Source: Larix kaempferi
Lineage: Eukaryota; Streptophyta; Pinopsida; Pinales; Pinaceae
Length of the DNA stretch: 64,000 nt
Direction: 5' to 3'
Assembly (NCBI GenBank): GCA_027924585.1
Contig: BSBM01000877.1
Span: forward strand, 3,907,501-3,971,500
In this document: piece after piece, positions 1 through 13,530 of the stretch
Numbering within the stretch: the stretch's first letter is position 1
Layout: each line of letters opens with the position of its first letter
Translations under genes and position numbers: made by a program
The notes under the pieces: generated by a model
What the model was told of the DNA's origin: nothing
The model's database searches: none
The model's input: the letters and a program-made list of their open reading frames with translations, nothing else

Positions 1-3000
1 GAGAGCAATAAAGTATCTAAAAGTATACTTTTATCATAAGAAAGATTAATTTTAATCATAGGATTGATATTAACATTTAGTTCATAATTATTTCTCATTT
101 TATTTTTAACTTCAAAAATTACATTATTTAACAAATATTGTTGCTTGGTAGGTCAAGGAAATAATGAAGGTTGATGTTTTTGAAGGGAAAGATGATTTGT
201 TTGATTTCCAAGAAAAGCATAAGATACCAAATCTTTGAAATATTGGGAACCTTGGCTACTTTAACCTTTGGATGTGAATGATGTGCACACTTTTTGAATT
301 ACAATTTTCACATTATTTTACTTTTCACCTGATGAACCCTTATGATTACTACATTTTTACATGTTCGTGGACTTTTAAACATAGGTAAAACTCTTAGGTT
401 GCATTTTATGCAATCATGTAGAATTTTCCTTCTTTGCCATCCTTTATTCAAATAATTTTTTTTTTTTACCATCCTTCACCCAAATGGAAACATAAAGTAC
501 AAACTATCGTGTATATTAAAAAAATTTTAAATACAATGATACTTTCGAAAGAGAATGAAATAAATGATTGCATGTTGAATTAACACATATTTGGGTAGAT
601 TCAAAGCTCACTCAAACCTTGGATTTCCCTCCAAAGAAAGAGTTTGGGAGCATGGCACCAAACTTGGAGATGAAAGATAATTTGCTTTATTTTATTTTTT
701 AGTTTCTTGCTATTTTGAAAGTTAAAGATACCAAATGAAAGAAGAAAGAAAAAAAAAATCCTTTGACAATTAAATAAAGATTGCTCAATAGTGTTATTAT
801 AAAAATAGACAATGCCTTACTATTTATGTGTAAAAACGTTGACTACTTTCTTTTTCTTTTGATAAAAAGGGAAAAGTGTCCAAGGATTGATTTGCCTATA
901 GTAATCTTCACCTCATAAGGATTGAAATCATTTACACTCGCTTTTCACTAAAGAGTGTTCAATTAATTTTTAATTAATAAGCCTTAAAGAATCGAGATCA
1001 CATTCAAATCAACTATTCTTTCCACAATATCTAAAAACATGAGCAATGCACTACTTATGGAAATGAATGAAATATACTCTCATTTTATCTTGATAATTAT
1101 GAATCCTCATGATATCATTATTTGAACAAAGGTATTTTTCCTAGATGAAAGGGAGAGATAGAGACTGGGTTTTAGACACAAATCAATGAGTTTCCTTACC
1201 AAGATGACCAAGAAAGTAAGCATAATATACAATAAAGAGTAAAAAATTTGAACATGAATGGGTATCCTAGAAAAAGCTCACTAAAGATGGAGGATAAAAT
1301 TTTCAAATAAGAAATGTGATTTTCCTTCAATGCAACCTTCAAATTCATGAAAAAAATCAAAGTGATTGTATTTGGTTGAAAATTGACTAGAAAATAGATC
1401 TCTCCATTTAATTACTTTTTAATTCTATATGAAAGCAAGATTCATACTCCACACCGCACTTTTAGGCATTTATTGTACCATGCATAGTCAAATCATTGCA
1501 TGGAGATCATGTTATCACCTAATTTTGCTCACTTGTGATGTTTAAGTGGTCATACCTAGAAACAATAGGAATAAACATAGACCACACATAATGGGGGGTT
1601 TGCAAGAAGTTGCTTCCCTTTTTCATTGCATTGAGAACACACACTCATTGCTAAATTAAAAATGCACATGTGATTCTAAGAGCGTACACACATTTCTTTT
1701 CAAATGGGTTACCCTTTCCCAAACCTCCACACAACCATATGACACATTCAATATACATTCCACGTCATATTTTAAAATTAAAAGAACATGCATGTGTTGG
1801 GAATGCATGTGAGTCCTTGAAAGGGTGTGCATGCTTTGAAACAAGCATGCAGTATGAATGTGTGTGTGTATTCCTATATGTATGTGTGTGTATTCCTATA
1901 TGTATAAACAAAAAAATAGGGACAATTAGTGTTTTTAATCATCCATCCCAAACCGATGACGAATTTTCTACAAGAAATTAATGCAAGCATGTTCTAGGAG
2001 GAGATACAATCATATATTGCATATTTCCAAGGAACATTTGCAAGTAATTTTTAATTGTCTTACCATTTTTTTAATAATTTTTACATTTTAGAAATGTTGC
2101 TATTTTTTAAAAATATGTTGTTATTGTTGATGTGTAGTTCTTATTCCACAAAGATGGGAAACCATCTTTATCCAAACACAAACCAAAACCTTGATACAAA
2201 CACAAATCAAAACTTTAACCCCTCATAAGACCCTATATACAATGAAATTAGCAAAGTTTAGATGAGCTTAGAAACTTAACTGGGTAGCTAAATAATAGAA
2301 TAGATCCATCCCACCTTTCACTAGGTACTTCCCTTTATTTCATTATTGCTTCCTTTGGCCATGCGATGGACAATTATTTGATATATCCAAATATAGGGCA
2401 AGTATGAGAGCATTTTACTCTAGTGGAATTAGTAAGAAAGAGGTTAAAATGTTGATTCAAACCAAAGAATCCATTGTTAATTTTTTTTTTAACCCTATAA
2501 CCAACCAAACACTTGATCCAATAAGGAGGCATCTTTGCATGGAATAGTGCACATTCCAACTATGGAGAGACCACCAAATGGATGGATGGTTTATGATATT
2601 TGATAAACCTCTCTACAATAATAGGGAGGTTCCCTTGTATTTTCTTTGAAAGTTACAGGTTAAGTTCATTCTTGGTTACATGTCAATTATTTTGTCATTG
2701 GTGAACTCCAGGGGGTTGGTATTTGCATGACTCATGAGTCAAGCAACTACTGGATGTAAACCATTGAATGTTTCCTACTCCTAGGCACATGTTGAATCCT
2801 CCACCTAGCCACCTCATCTTAATTATATGATTCAAGTTACTATTACTGGGATATCATCCTTGACACGTAGTCTAGTCCAACGAAATGCATTTGTAGCATC
2901 TTGTTGTTAAGAGACATCATCTGATGATGTTAGGACACCTAGTGTCAAAACTTCATATAGCCAAGTTGGTAGTTCGGGTTTGGGCCAATTTCTCCTTATC

Positions 3001-4443
3001 AATGCTCGCATTGCAAACATATTTGTCATCGATTGGGAGAGGATAATGTTTAGGACAATTTCTTAGACAAGGTTAATATGATGTAATTTTTATCTATTCA
3101 TTGCTTATGCATGTAATGATGTATTTCACAAATATTTGGTAGATATAACTTTAAAGTATTTTTATTTTTTATTTTATTTTGCATGTATAGTTTATTTAAG
3201 ATGACATCCCTTCATCCAAGAGAGAGGGAACCTCATCTCCTAGACATTATGCAACATTTGTTGTAGCTTGTTCTCTCAGGGATCCTCACACCTAGGTATT
3301 CATATGACTTTATGATTTTTTTCGTGTGTGTGTGTGTCTGTGAAATGTTTAATATAAATATTACTAACATGAGTTAAAGGCCAAGCCCAACTAAAGAATG
3401 AAGACTTAGTATTTTATATAATTTATAAGTAGCATATTACATTATAAAATAAATTATATAATAATAATAAAGTGCACATGACTCCTGAATGGACACATAA
3501 ATCACCTACATAAAATTGGAGTGCCAAAGAAGAGTGCTTACAACAATAATGGCATCCCTAGTAGAAACCCATTCCTAGATTATTGTAGTAACACTACACT
3601 TTTGATGCACATGCTCAAAAATATTTGTTTTGCAACAAATCATACAACAACCATATACTGAACTTGAAAAAGAAAGTATGTCTTTTGCTGCTAGGTTTTA
3701 ATTGACCATAAAAAATCTAATCAGCTCGGTCTTAGTGGATGAGTAAGATTTTAATATATCTCAACACTTCTTGACCCATTTGGCTTTGACATCTTGTGTG
3801 CCCAATATTGCTATTCATGTATGTATTGGAGTACTTTTATGTAGTAGGGAAAGGAAATGTTGAATTTGTGATGTGTTTAGTAGAGAGGAAAAGCTCCATA
3901 GTTCTATTTTGAATGCTAGTAGAGGAATTGTAAGTGTTTAAGTTCATATTCTCGAGAATTTATATATAGTTGCAAACTACTCAAATATCAAATTTAGATA
4001 CAAATAGAGGTTACCAACCAACAAGGACTAAATTGCAAACAAAATGCTTAGAAACAATTTCACCACATGTTAACTTTGGTATTATTATTTCTCATTCCAT
4101 TTAAACTATAACAAAAACACCACATTCACATCAAACATCAAAGAACTATGGAATTGAAAATTCTTAGCACATGAAGGTTAAAGTATGAACATAATTTTAA
4201 GGTTGAACATACCTAAAGAAAGAGAACATTGCATACACAAATTGTAAACTATCATACACAAGTTGAGAACATTGCATACATAGGTTGAAAGTTAGACATG
4301 TTCATGCTTTACACTAATGTAATCATCAGAAACATGTGGAGGTTCAAGTTCAAATTTGCAAAGTCTTGTTATGCATAACACATATTTGTGAAATAAACCG
4401 GAGTAGCTTTGAATATATTGATTCAAACATGAAAACAAGCTAC
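1..4443. other. AT-rich intergenic DNA, no gene supported
   Basis: I read this stretch on both strands and found no open frame longer than about 100 codons and no recognisable protein motif, RNA gene or LTR pair. It contains short GT-rich runs (for example 1859-1905 and 3325-3345) and AT-rich low-complexity sequence. It may hold old retroelement remains too diverged to see by eye. Confidence 0.7.
1859..1905. repeat. short GT-rich tandem duplication
   Basis: Two adjacent copies of a roughly 22-24 bp unit made of a short GT run followed by ATTCCTATATGTAT. It is a simple local duplication with no visible coding or regulatory role. Confidence 0.6.
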
Positions 4444-5864
4444 TGTCAAGCACTCTATATGCAGATAAATTGTTACCAATACACACAGAGCATATGAGAT
4501 TTATTGTCAACCCGAGAAAGTCTTTTTATTTCAAAGGATAAGTGCACAATCTATGCTTAAACACCAAACCATTAGAAGTGAATACTTTTATCTCCTATCA
4601 TCCATGTTCATCCCAAAAATCTATGCAATCCCAATTGCCTTCTAACTGCTACACTTCAATTCCTCTCTATCATGCATCAATAAGAAATGGTATCAGATCT
4701 AATCAACAATTGCAGGAAAGAAATCTCATTCGTATTCTAGAACAATCACCTGTCTGATCTAATTACTCTGGAAAATCATAAGGCATAAACTGAACATTAA
4801 TCTAGAAATCCAATTGCAAAAGATTGAGTCAACTATTCTAAGAAATTGAATTGCAGAATGGAAATCAATTATCATAACAGAAAAGATAAATTGCCAGGAC
4901 TCATGGGATCACAACTTAACTGTAAGATGAACACGGCTATGGATAACTGCAAATGAACCGCATAAAGCAAACCTTACTCAGTCGACTATTATTCTACACC
5001 ATTCACCAATCTCACAGAAATATAATCTTTAACTATACTGAAAATCCACACAATAACTACTACTGCTGCGTACAGAAGAAATATCTTGAACACAGCATCA
5101 CACAAAAATAAATTAAAGAATCCTAATTTAACTCAGCAATCTTTGTGGAAGATGGGCCCAGCCTTCACACAGAGACGCTGGATGAACAACACGAACTCCT
5201 TTAGCTCAGAAGTAACCCCTTATATTAATAGAAGAACTATTACACAGTTTGCCTTGGCTACTAATACAATGAATGAATTGTCTGCCGTTCAACCCCTGGG
5301 TCGAGGCAACTCCCCATATTTATATAAAATCCAATCCTATAATCGGGTAGCCATGAAGATCTCTGATCTTCATGCGCCTAAATAACTAGCTGTTACAATA
5401 CGTGGCAGAACAGAAACATTAAGATATGAGAAAGTTATCAATTGACCCAAGAGTGGCGGTCCTTCCAGCTCACAGCTAGACTCGAGCAGCAACATACTCA
5501 AGATAGCACATTTTGTTACAGCTGCCCTATCACAGCTGTGCCTTAATTGATGATTCGAGCCCCAAGGACCCCTTTTCAAGCAACGAACATCCCTTCCTTC
5601 ATGACTTGTTCAGCCCCGTCTTCCTGCAGTCCATTTATCTCAACTACTTTCATAAATCATAATATGTTAGCACAATTGAGAGATACACAGCTTTAATTAT
5701 CACAATCATAAGCATTAATAAGATAAAACAATGATTAGTCATACCTTGGTAAATTGAGGAAATAAAGTGAGGACAACAGGTCTAATTAGCATGATAAATG
5801 GTGTAAGACAAGGGCAAGAAAGATGATTGAAGATGATTAAAGAGGGCCAATTTTGGGCTCAACA
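4444..5864 (-). repeat. 3' LTR of the Athila-like element
   Basis: Near-identical partner of 23979-25400. The left boundary TGTCAAGCAC and right boundary GGGCTCAACA are shared exactly, and homology stops there on both sides. The right edge abuts the polypurine tract, so this is the 3' LTR of a minus-strand element. Confidence 0.95.
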
Positions 5865-5875
5865 TCTCCCCCCAA
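5865..5875 (-). other. polypurine tract of the Athila-like element
   Basis: In element sense this reads TTGGGGGGAGA immediately before the LTR, the expected plus-strand primer position. The following 5876-6140 holds no supported ORF and would be 3' untranslated sequence. Confidence 0.85.
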
Positions 5876-6140
5876 CTACCCTGTTGCATGTCCTCATGCA
5901 ACAACCTGCATTATTCAGAATCTGAGTCCTGTACTGAGCTCTATCCATGGAGAGAGGAAGAATTGTAGGAAACCCAGGCACCTTATCCATCTTTTGAACA
6001 GCCTCTGTGAGTAACCCAACATCTTCCTTCATCACTGTTCCCCTTCCACTGCTAATTGCTGGTATCTGGAAATGCAGTTAGTGTAGTGGGAATCTTCCTG
6101 CAGTCTCATTATGCTGTGCCTGGGGCTTAGAAGGAAATCC

Positions 6141-8819
6141 TTAATCTGAATCTAAATCAATAACATTCCTAGGAGGTGGAAGCACTGGTTCTTGTGGGAC
6201 AGTGTCTTCTAGCACATCTAAGTTTAATAAGAGAGTTGTTGGTTCTTGTGTGACAACAACATCCTTTAGGTTCTCTTCAGCAGCTACCATCATTGCTTTT
6301 AGAGACACTGGTTCTTGTGTAGCAGTGCCTTCCTTGTCCTTTTGCTGCTGAGATTGGATCTCTTTCTCATTGTGCAGCTCCTCCTCCAAAATTTCGGTGT
6401 CACCTGAGCATGGTGTCTGTACCTGTTCATCTTCTCCCCACTGTGTATCGGGAATGAAATCCACTCCAACTTTATCTTGTAAATGAAATTCAGGAGCTCC
6501 TGTTGCAGCTTCCAAGGATGTTGGTTCTTGTGTAGCAACATCCTGGCTTGCCTCTTCATCCTCCTGTTGTTTCAACTCTTCTCCTATGAGCTCTGTGTCA
6601 TGGGAGTCCTCTGGGGTTACAACCCAGAGTTCATCATTGAATTCCAGAGTGTCCTCTGTCCCGGGTTCTTCTCCCACTTGTTTGGCTGATTGGACAAGTA
6701 AATTCAGGTTTGTTGGTTCTTGTGTTGCAGCATCTTGTTCCAGTTTATCACTGTCCTGCCTTTGTGCCTCTTCTTCTAAAATTTCTGTGTCCTGGCAGCA
6801 TTCTGGGGTCATAGTATGGAATTCTTCATTGGCCTCCAGAGTGACCTCCATTCCAAGTTATTCTCCCATCTGTTCTATAATATCTGTATCATGAGAACAT
6901 TCTAGAGTTGCCATATATTCTTTATTAGGCTCCAGAGTGTCCTCCATCCCATGTTCTTCTCCTATCTGTTCTCTAATCTCTGTATCATGGGAAGTAGCAG
7001 CTTCAGCAAGGATATTCAAAGATGCTGGTTCTTGTGTGACAACACCTTCTTTTTCTGCTGCTTCCTTTATTATGGCCGCAGGCTGTTGTGCTGAATAAGT
7101 GCTAAGTTTGATTTTGTGGCCTGCTTCCTTGAAGATTTATCCACAGATGGGACAGAGTATTCGTTCATCCTCCTACCCAGCTTCAGCAGAATCTGATCCC
7201 TCCAGTTGTTCTGCAGCCTCTATCAATGTGTACATTTTTCTTTCACCCTGCTTTCTGCAGGTTTCCTTCCAGATTTCCAACTCCCTCCTAAGTACTTGGA
7301 GGTCCTCTTTCAACATTGCGTTCTTAGCCAGAAGTCCTTCAATTCCAGGTTCTTCCTCCACTGGCCTTTGTGGAGCATCCATCGGTCTTGGTACAAGGAT
7401 TGGGGGCTCAACCTGTGCCTCTAGGGTTGCCCATCTTTTCCTGGTTGCCTCTGCTGCTGTGCCTGATCGAGTTCTTTTCTTTCTGATTGGTGATATTAGG
7501 TTAAATTCATTGGTGGCTCTCTTTCTTTTCTTCTGTGGTGTTTTCTTTTGTGGTGTTTTCTTTTGTGGAGCTGGGACATAGGGAACCAAAGTTGAGGTCG
7601 AAGGAATGTTTTCTTGCTCCTCATGTTGTTCTTCTTCAATCACAGCTCCTCCTCCTACCCACTCAGGTGAAGACTCAATTGTTACCAGCTCAATGTCTTC
7701 TTCCATTGCCCTGGCTCTGTCATCTTCAGGTTCCATTGTCACAGCATTTGATGTTGCTCCAATTTCACCTTCTGTTGTCGGAGTTGCCCTGTTATCTAGG
7801 TTTTCCACAAAGGTTTCATCTACACCATCGCCTAATGGCTCTGTTTGTGCCTCCAATTGCTCTCCTTCAAATGTAGTTTCATCCCCCAATGGTTCTGCTT
7901 GTGCTGGAGATTCATCTACCCCGAATGGATCTGATTGTGCCCCTGGTTGTTCTTCCTCTAATATAGTTTCATCCCCCCCAGATGGCCCAGCTTGTGCCCC
8001 CGGTTTCTATTCTTCAACTGTGGTTTCACCCACCCCGGATGGTCCTGCCTGTGCCCCCGATTGCTGTTCTTCTCCCATTTCATCCCTCCCCCCAACATCA
8101 CTGGAGGAACTCCGGTCCTCCTGTTGTGGTGGAACCTGTAATTGCTGTAATGGGACGACCCACAAGGGAATGGGTTGCTGAGGTCGGGTTATGAATTGTT
8201 CCCAAGTTATATGATGTTGGGCAAGGTTTCTTACAATGATTAATTTGATAAGGCCATGGTGGGTGAGAGAGGAAAGTGGGTGCTTAGCAGACTGAACAAA
8301 TGTCACCATATGACACAAGTCGTGCAATAAATAGTATGGAATGTTCAATAAAATGCCATGGAGAAGATGAGAAAGCAAAGGAAGTTCAGAGTTATACACA
8401 GTTTGATATCTACCTTCACAAGTAATGTACTTCTTGAGAAAGACAGCAACCTGGTCCCATGGCCGCGGCAGTGAGTTCAGTGCAATCCCTCTTCTGGATG
8501 CTTCAACTTGCTCCCCTGCGAGTAAAAATTCTTCTCGTGCAACCGTTGCAGGGACTCGTCGGTTAAACCATGGTTTTCCCACCATCGGGATGGCTGTAAT
8601 ATTGGATATAATGATCTCGGAGACTTCTATGTGCAGCCCCCACACCGTGGAGTGAGTTTTGGTGAGATTTAAGGCAAATTGCAGGGTTGCGTCCCGATCG
8701 AATCCATCCAATCGCTCAAAGAATTCGAGCCAGCTGGAAGCTTGAAAAATGGCAAGAACTTGAAGATTTCGCCTGAGTTCCCGTGTATTGAAAGGTTCAT
8801 GGTGAACTGGAATCCCCAT
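6141..8819 (-). pseudogene. extra ORF between pol and 3' LTR (acidic, nuclear-type, coiled coil), broken
   Basis: Three open stretches (8819-8007, 7889-7173, 6851-6141) share one reading frame, so they are probably pieces of one ancestral ORF of up to about 890 codons. The N-terminal 200 or so residues look globular, with a W-rich segment and a patch reading YITCEGRYQTVYN followed by hydrophobic LLHGILLNIPYYLLHDL; this faintly resembles the domain Pfam calls a putative plant transposon protein (low confidence). Then come degenerate acidic repeats built on AQAGPSG and DETT, a very basic stretch PQKKTPQKKTPQKKRKR plus IRKKRTRSG that looks like a nuclear localisation signal, a short leucine-rich coiled coil (LKEDLQVLRREL), and an acidic tail with at least five TQEP-type repeats. 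The TAG at 8007 interrupts the repeats in frame; more stops lie between 7172 and 6852. I see no signal peptide or clear membrane segment, so it is not an obvious envelope gene. Confidence 0.7.
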
Positions 8820-9419
8820 GGTCCTGGCTGCAAGCTGAAGTTGCTATTCCACAGATTATAGGATCCTAGAATGGAAGTTGCAGCACAGAGGATGCACGAA
8901 TCGTTGAGCGGAGATGTTGAGAGAATGAGAAAATTTGGAAAGTTGAGCACAAAAAAGCATTTGAAATTTCCATGCCGAATTGGGGAAGGTGGCAGTTATT
9001 AGTGTTTACGTCGTACGAGGGAAAGGTTTAATCAGGTATAATGGTGGTACGAGTGAAGGTACGAATAATATCGTTTAAATGATATCAATGCTTAATCACG
9101 TGATAAATGAAAGCCATACCTCATAAGATTGTGCGTCGGAATGCTGCAGAAAATGGTGGAGCATGCAGTTGGTGACGTCGCGGAGCCAAACTCGTGCACA
9201 GTCAGACGTGTGATCATGATGACTCAGATAAGGCAATAATTTCTTCCCCCGGTGAAACACAAACCATCGCATCCTCGGGGTCGGAATGATGAGTTCGCCG
9301 GCATGACTGAGGTGAATCAGCACCATGATTAGCAGGTTTGGAATAATTCTTCTGTTAACACAGCAGTTACCACTGCAAGTTTCCAAAAAAATGATAGCAC
9401 GGCCGACGAAAAAGATGTT
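8820..9419. other. spacer between extra ORF and tandem array
   Basis: About 600 bp inside the Athila-like element with no supported coding frame. It probably forms the 5' flank of the extra ORF and could contain its promoter or splice acceptor, but I see no clear site. Confidence 0.5.
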
Positions 9420-10640
9420 GTAGTCGCCAAAAAAATATGTTGCAGCTGCCGGAAAAGAAGTTGCAGCCACCGGAAAAGAATTCATGGCAGCCAGGAAAAG
9501 AATTTACGGCATCGGGAAAAATTACGGCTGTCACGGAAAAGTTTTATGGCGGCGGGAAAAATTACAGCTGGTGGGAAAAGTTTTACAACTGTGGGAAATA
9601 TGTTGCAGCCTATCGGAAAAGTTGTTGCAGCTACGGGAAAATGGTTGCGGTTGTCGGAAAATAGTTCACGTCCGTCGGAAAAAGTTCACATTTGCCGGGA
9701 AAAAGATTTTACCGGTCGACGAAAAATGATAACGCAGCCGCTGGGAAATTATGTTGCAGCCGCTGTGACATGATGTTGCAGCTACGGGAAAATGGTTGCG
9801 GCTGCCGAAAAATAGTTCACGTCCGTCGGAAAAAGTTCACATTTGCCTGGAAAAAGATTGTACCGGTAGACGGAAAATGATAACGTAGCCGCTGGGAAAT
9901 TATGTTGCAGCCGCTGTGACATGATGTTGCAGCTACGGGAAAATGGTTGCGGTTGCCAGAAAATAGTTCACGTCCATCAAAAAAAGTTCACATTTGCCTG
10001 GAAAAAGATTGTACCGGTAGACGGAAAATGATAACGCAGCCGCTGGGAAATTATGTTGCAGCCATTGTGACATGATGTTGCAGCCGCTGGGAAAAAAGGG
10101 GTTTCTGGCTGCTGGGAAATCAGATGGCGGCCGCTGGGAAATGACGTGGCAATCGCTGGGAAATGAGATGGCGGCAGTTGGGACATGGTGTTGCAGCTGC
10201 CGAAAAAGATGTTGCAGCTACCAGAAAAGATTGACGGCAGTCGAAAAAAAGAATATTGCGGTTGCTAGGAAATGAGGTGGCAGCCGCTGGGAAATGAGGT
10301 GGCAGCGGCTGGGACATGATGCTGCAGCTTCCAAAAAAGATGTTGTAGCTGCCAGAAAAGATTGACGACAGCCGAAAAAAAGAATATTGCGGTTGCTGGG
10401 AAATGAGGTGGAAGCCACTGGGAAATGAGGTGGCAACCGCTGGGACATGGTGTTGCAGCTGCCAAAAAGATGTTGCAGCTGTCAGGAAAAATGTTGCAGC
10501 TGCTGGGAAAAAGGATTTGTGGCCGCGGGAAAAATGATTTTACGGTTGATGGGAAACGATATCGCGGTTGCCGGAAAAGATATTGTTGCCGGAAAAGATG
10601 TTGCAGCTGCCGGAAAATATGTCGCAGCTGCCGAATTTTT
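9420..10640 (-). repeat. GC-rich tandem array inside the Athila-like element
   Basis: Dozens of degenerate copies of a unit of about 18-22 bp related to GTTGCAGCTGCCGGAAAAGA. A higher-order unit of about 151 bp is superimposed: starts at roughly 9624, 9775 and 9927 share the same order of sub-units. The array is followed by a 22-base T run near 10636. Open frames crossing it are a by-product of the repeat and are not called as genes. Confidence 0.85.
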
Positions 10641-10860
10641 TTTTTTTTTTTTTTTTGAGGCAAAAGGGAAATACAGTGCAGGACGGCACAAGGAGAAATT
10701 CGGTTGACGGGCCCAATCTGGTCGTTCTCCTGGCGCTTCCCTGAATTTTTTTTTTTTTGAAAAATAACAGCAAATGCAAAAGATCAAATGCAAAGAGAAA
10801 AAAAAACAATTATACGCTACAGTAGGAAATTATTTATGTACAGCAAATACGATTTTCAGT

Positions 10861-12282
10861 TTAAGGATTGGCAAAGGCAGAGAGAAATTCCTGCTCTGGT
10901 GCCAGCTGATAATCTGGATCGGCGGCAATCTGCGAAATGAATGCATCTTTCGAGATGGGCTTAAGATACAGTTGCAGTCTGTAGCCATTAGCAAGTAATG
11001 GTATACGGTTTTCATCAATGGTCACCAGGCGAACAGTGCCGTTGTCAAATACCCTGTCGACCAAATATGGACCCAGCCACCTTGTGCATAATTTTCCTTT
11101 AAAATCCTTCTTGAATCTGGAGTCGTATAATAACGCCCAGTCTCCTTCACGGAAGATGTTCTTTTTGATGAATCGGTCATGCCAGTTGGATCTCTGTTGC
11201 TAAAGCAGCATAGTCTGGTCTACTGCAACTAACCATTTCTCATCCAATTCATTTAATTGATTCAATCTTCTCCTCTGGGCTTCTGTTACATCCAGATTCA
11301 TTTCGGTGGCTTTTTTCAGGGTCTTGATCTCAAATTCAATTGGAAAGATGGCACTATTTCCATACACCAGATCATAGGGAGAAAACCCTGTGGTGTTACG
11401 CCAAGTTGTGCGATATGCCCACAGTGCTTCTGGAAGCCTGTCAGCCCAATCCTTTCGATGGCTCTTAACTGTTTTAGTAAGGATTGCTTCAATAACTTTA
11501 TTAGTACTTTCCACTTGACCATTGTCCTGGGGGTGGTAAGGTGAAGCTATCCTATGCTGCACATGATACTTCCGGAGCAAGGATTCAAATTGGTGTGAGA
11601 AGAATTGCGGTCCCCCATCGGTAACTATTTCCTTTGGTACCCCAAAGCGGGTAAAGATTTCACTGTACATAAAATCAATCACCGCCTGGTCATTAGCCTT
11701 AGACAAAGCTATAGCTTCTACCCACTTGGTCATGTAATCTGTACACACCAGAATGTAAACCTTCTGTCTGGAAGGAGGGCTGATAGGGCCAACAAAATCC
11801 AATGCCCATCTATCAAATGGTTCTAGTACCACTTGGGGCTGTAAAGGCATCTGATCTGTTTTATTAGGTTGGCCCATCCTTTGGCAGCTGTCACAGGACT
11901 GAACATATATTTTAGCGTCCCTGAACAGTGTCGGCCAATAGTAGCCCATCCGCAGCGCTTTATGCCCTGTTCTTTTGTCTGCAAAGTGACCTCCACAAGG
12001 TTCATCATGACAGGCCTTCAGTATATGAAAGATCTCATCTTCCCTTACACATCTTCTAATCTCAAGATCGGGCTCTGTGTAAAAGAGATGACCATTGAGC
12101 CAACAATACCTGGCACTTTGCTGGATGATTCTTCTCTTCTCTCGTTTAGACATATGTGGCGGGAGCTTTCCTGCAACCAAATAATTAGCAACGTCTGCAT
12201 ACCAGGGGGAATGAGCTGAGAGTGCGAATAGATGCTCATCTGGAAAAGAATCCTCAACAGGCGAACTGTCATCACTGTTAGT
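10861..12282 (-). pseudogene. integrase of the Athila-like element
   Basis: C-terminal part of Pol, which would insert the cDNA into the nuclear genome. The zinc-binding HHCC segment includes GGHFADKRTGHKAL and CDSCQRMG. The catalytic core shows WALDFVG, TDGGPQF and QVESTNK, with 35 residues between the second Asp and the Glu, the standard D,D-35-E arrangement, so catalytic residues are intact. Target-binding C-terminal sequence continues to a TAA at 10861. One in-frame TAG at 11200 interrupts it in a Gln-rich setting (LL-stop-QQRSN), probably a former CAG. No chromodomain follows, consistent with an Athila-type element. Confidence 0.9.
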
Positions 12283-13530
12283 AAAACGTGATAAAAAATC
12301 AGCAACAACATTTTCTTTTCCAGGTTTATCTATAATGGTAATATCAAATTCCTGTAATAACAAGAGCCACCTGGTTACTCTGGCATTGGTGACAGGTTTG
12401 TACATCAAATACTTAATGGCAGAGTGGTCAGTGTGCACAAATGTAGGATACCCAGTAATGTAATGCCGAAATTTATTAATAGAATAAACAATAGCCAGGA
12501 ATTCTTTTTCAGTAACAGTATAATTAAGTTCAGCAGGGGCTAAGTTTTTACTAACATAATAGATAGCATAAGTTACTTGACCATCCTGCTATCCTAGTAC
12601 TGCTCCAATGGCGGTGTCAGAAGCATCTGAAGAAATGTGGAAAGGTATGGTCCAATTAGGTCCCCTTAGGATAGGGGCTGTGGGCAGCTTCTCTTTAAGC
12701 TTATCAAACGCTATCTGGCATGCTTCACTCCACACAAACTGTGCGTCCTTCATTAACAACGAAAACAAAGGGGAAGCAAGTTTGGAGAAGTTTTCTATAA
12801 ACCTCCTGTAATATCCAGCATGTCCCAGGAAACTTCGCACTTCTTTTTGCGTTGAAGGAGTAGGTATATTTTTTATCACCTTAATTTTTTAAGGATCCAC
12901 TTGAATGCCATCGGTAGAGATGAAATGTCCTAATACCACCCCCTCACTCATCATCATATGGCATTTTTCAGTACTTAATGAGAGGCGAGACTGTTCACAA
13001 CGAATTAAAACCTTCTTTAAATTTTCCAGTGCTTCTTCAAAGTCCTTGCCATAGGGAGTAAAATCGTCCATAAAGCCTTCCATGCTATCATTAACTAATT
13101 CAGAGAATATGCCAATTACAGCTCTTTGGAACGTTGCTGGTGCATTACATAAACCAAAGGGAAGCACCCTGTAGGCAAACGTTCCCCAGGGGCAAGTGAA
13201 GGTGGTCTTATCCTAGTCCTCAGGAGCAATCTGAATTTGGTTGTACCTGCTGAACCTATCCAAGAAAGAGAAAAACTTCTTCCTTGATAGGGTATCAAGT
13301 ACTTGGTCAATAAAGGGCAGAGGGAAATGATCCTTTTGCGTAGCTTTGTTCAGCTCCCTATAATCAACACAGACTCTCCATTTACCATTTTTCTTGGGCA
13401 CAATTACAAGTGGGGAAACCCACTCACTATCTGAAATAGGGTAGATAAATCCTGCTTCCAAAAGTTTCTGGATTTCCTCCTTCACTATATCCCTTAGATT
13501 GGGGTTCATGGGCGTCGTTGGGGTTGACAT
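12283..13530 (-). pseudogene. reverse transcriptase and RNase H of the Athila-like element
   Basis: Middle part of Pol, which copies genomic RNA to DNA. Visible motifs in order: SEWVSPLVIVPKKNGKWRVC, VDYREL, PFGLCNAPATFQR, the catalytic box FMDDFTPYG (13048-13074), FLGHAGYYRRFI, and RNase H from SDASDTAIGAVLG to ENVVADFLSRF. FMDDF in place of YVDD is usual for Athila-type elements. In-frame stops at 13213 (TAG), 12889 (TAA) and 12589 (TAG) kill it; both TAGs fall where relatives have Gln (PED-stop-DKT, LG-stop-QDG). The upstream protease frame joins this one through a frameshift near 13510-13530. Confidence 0.9.

Noticed and set aside
6483-8194. Long plus-strand frames rich in Ser and Pro
   Set aside because: Antisense of the extra ORF, whose Glu/Gln-rich repeats leave the opposite strand open.
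8007-8819. Envelope gene of a plant 'errantivirus'-like element
   Set aside because: Position fits, but no signal peptide, no transmembrane helix and no cleavage site are apparent.
9437-10707. Many overlapping open frames on both strands
   Set aside because: They are translations of a GC-rich tandem repeat whose units lack stops; frames on both strands are open for the same reason.
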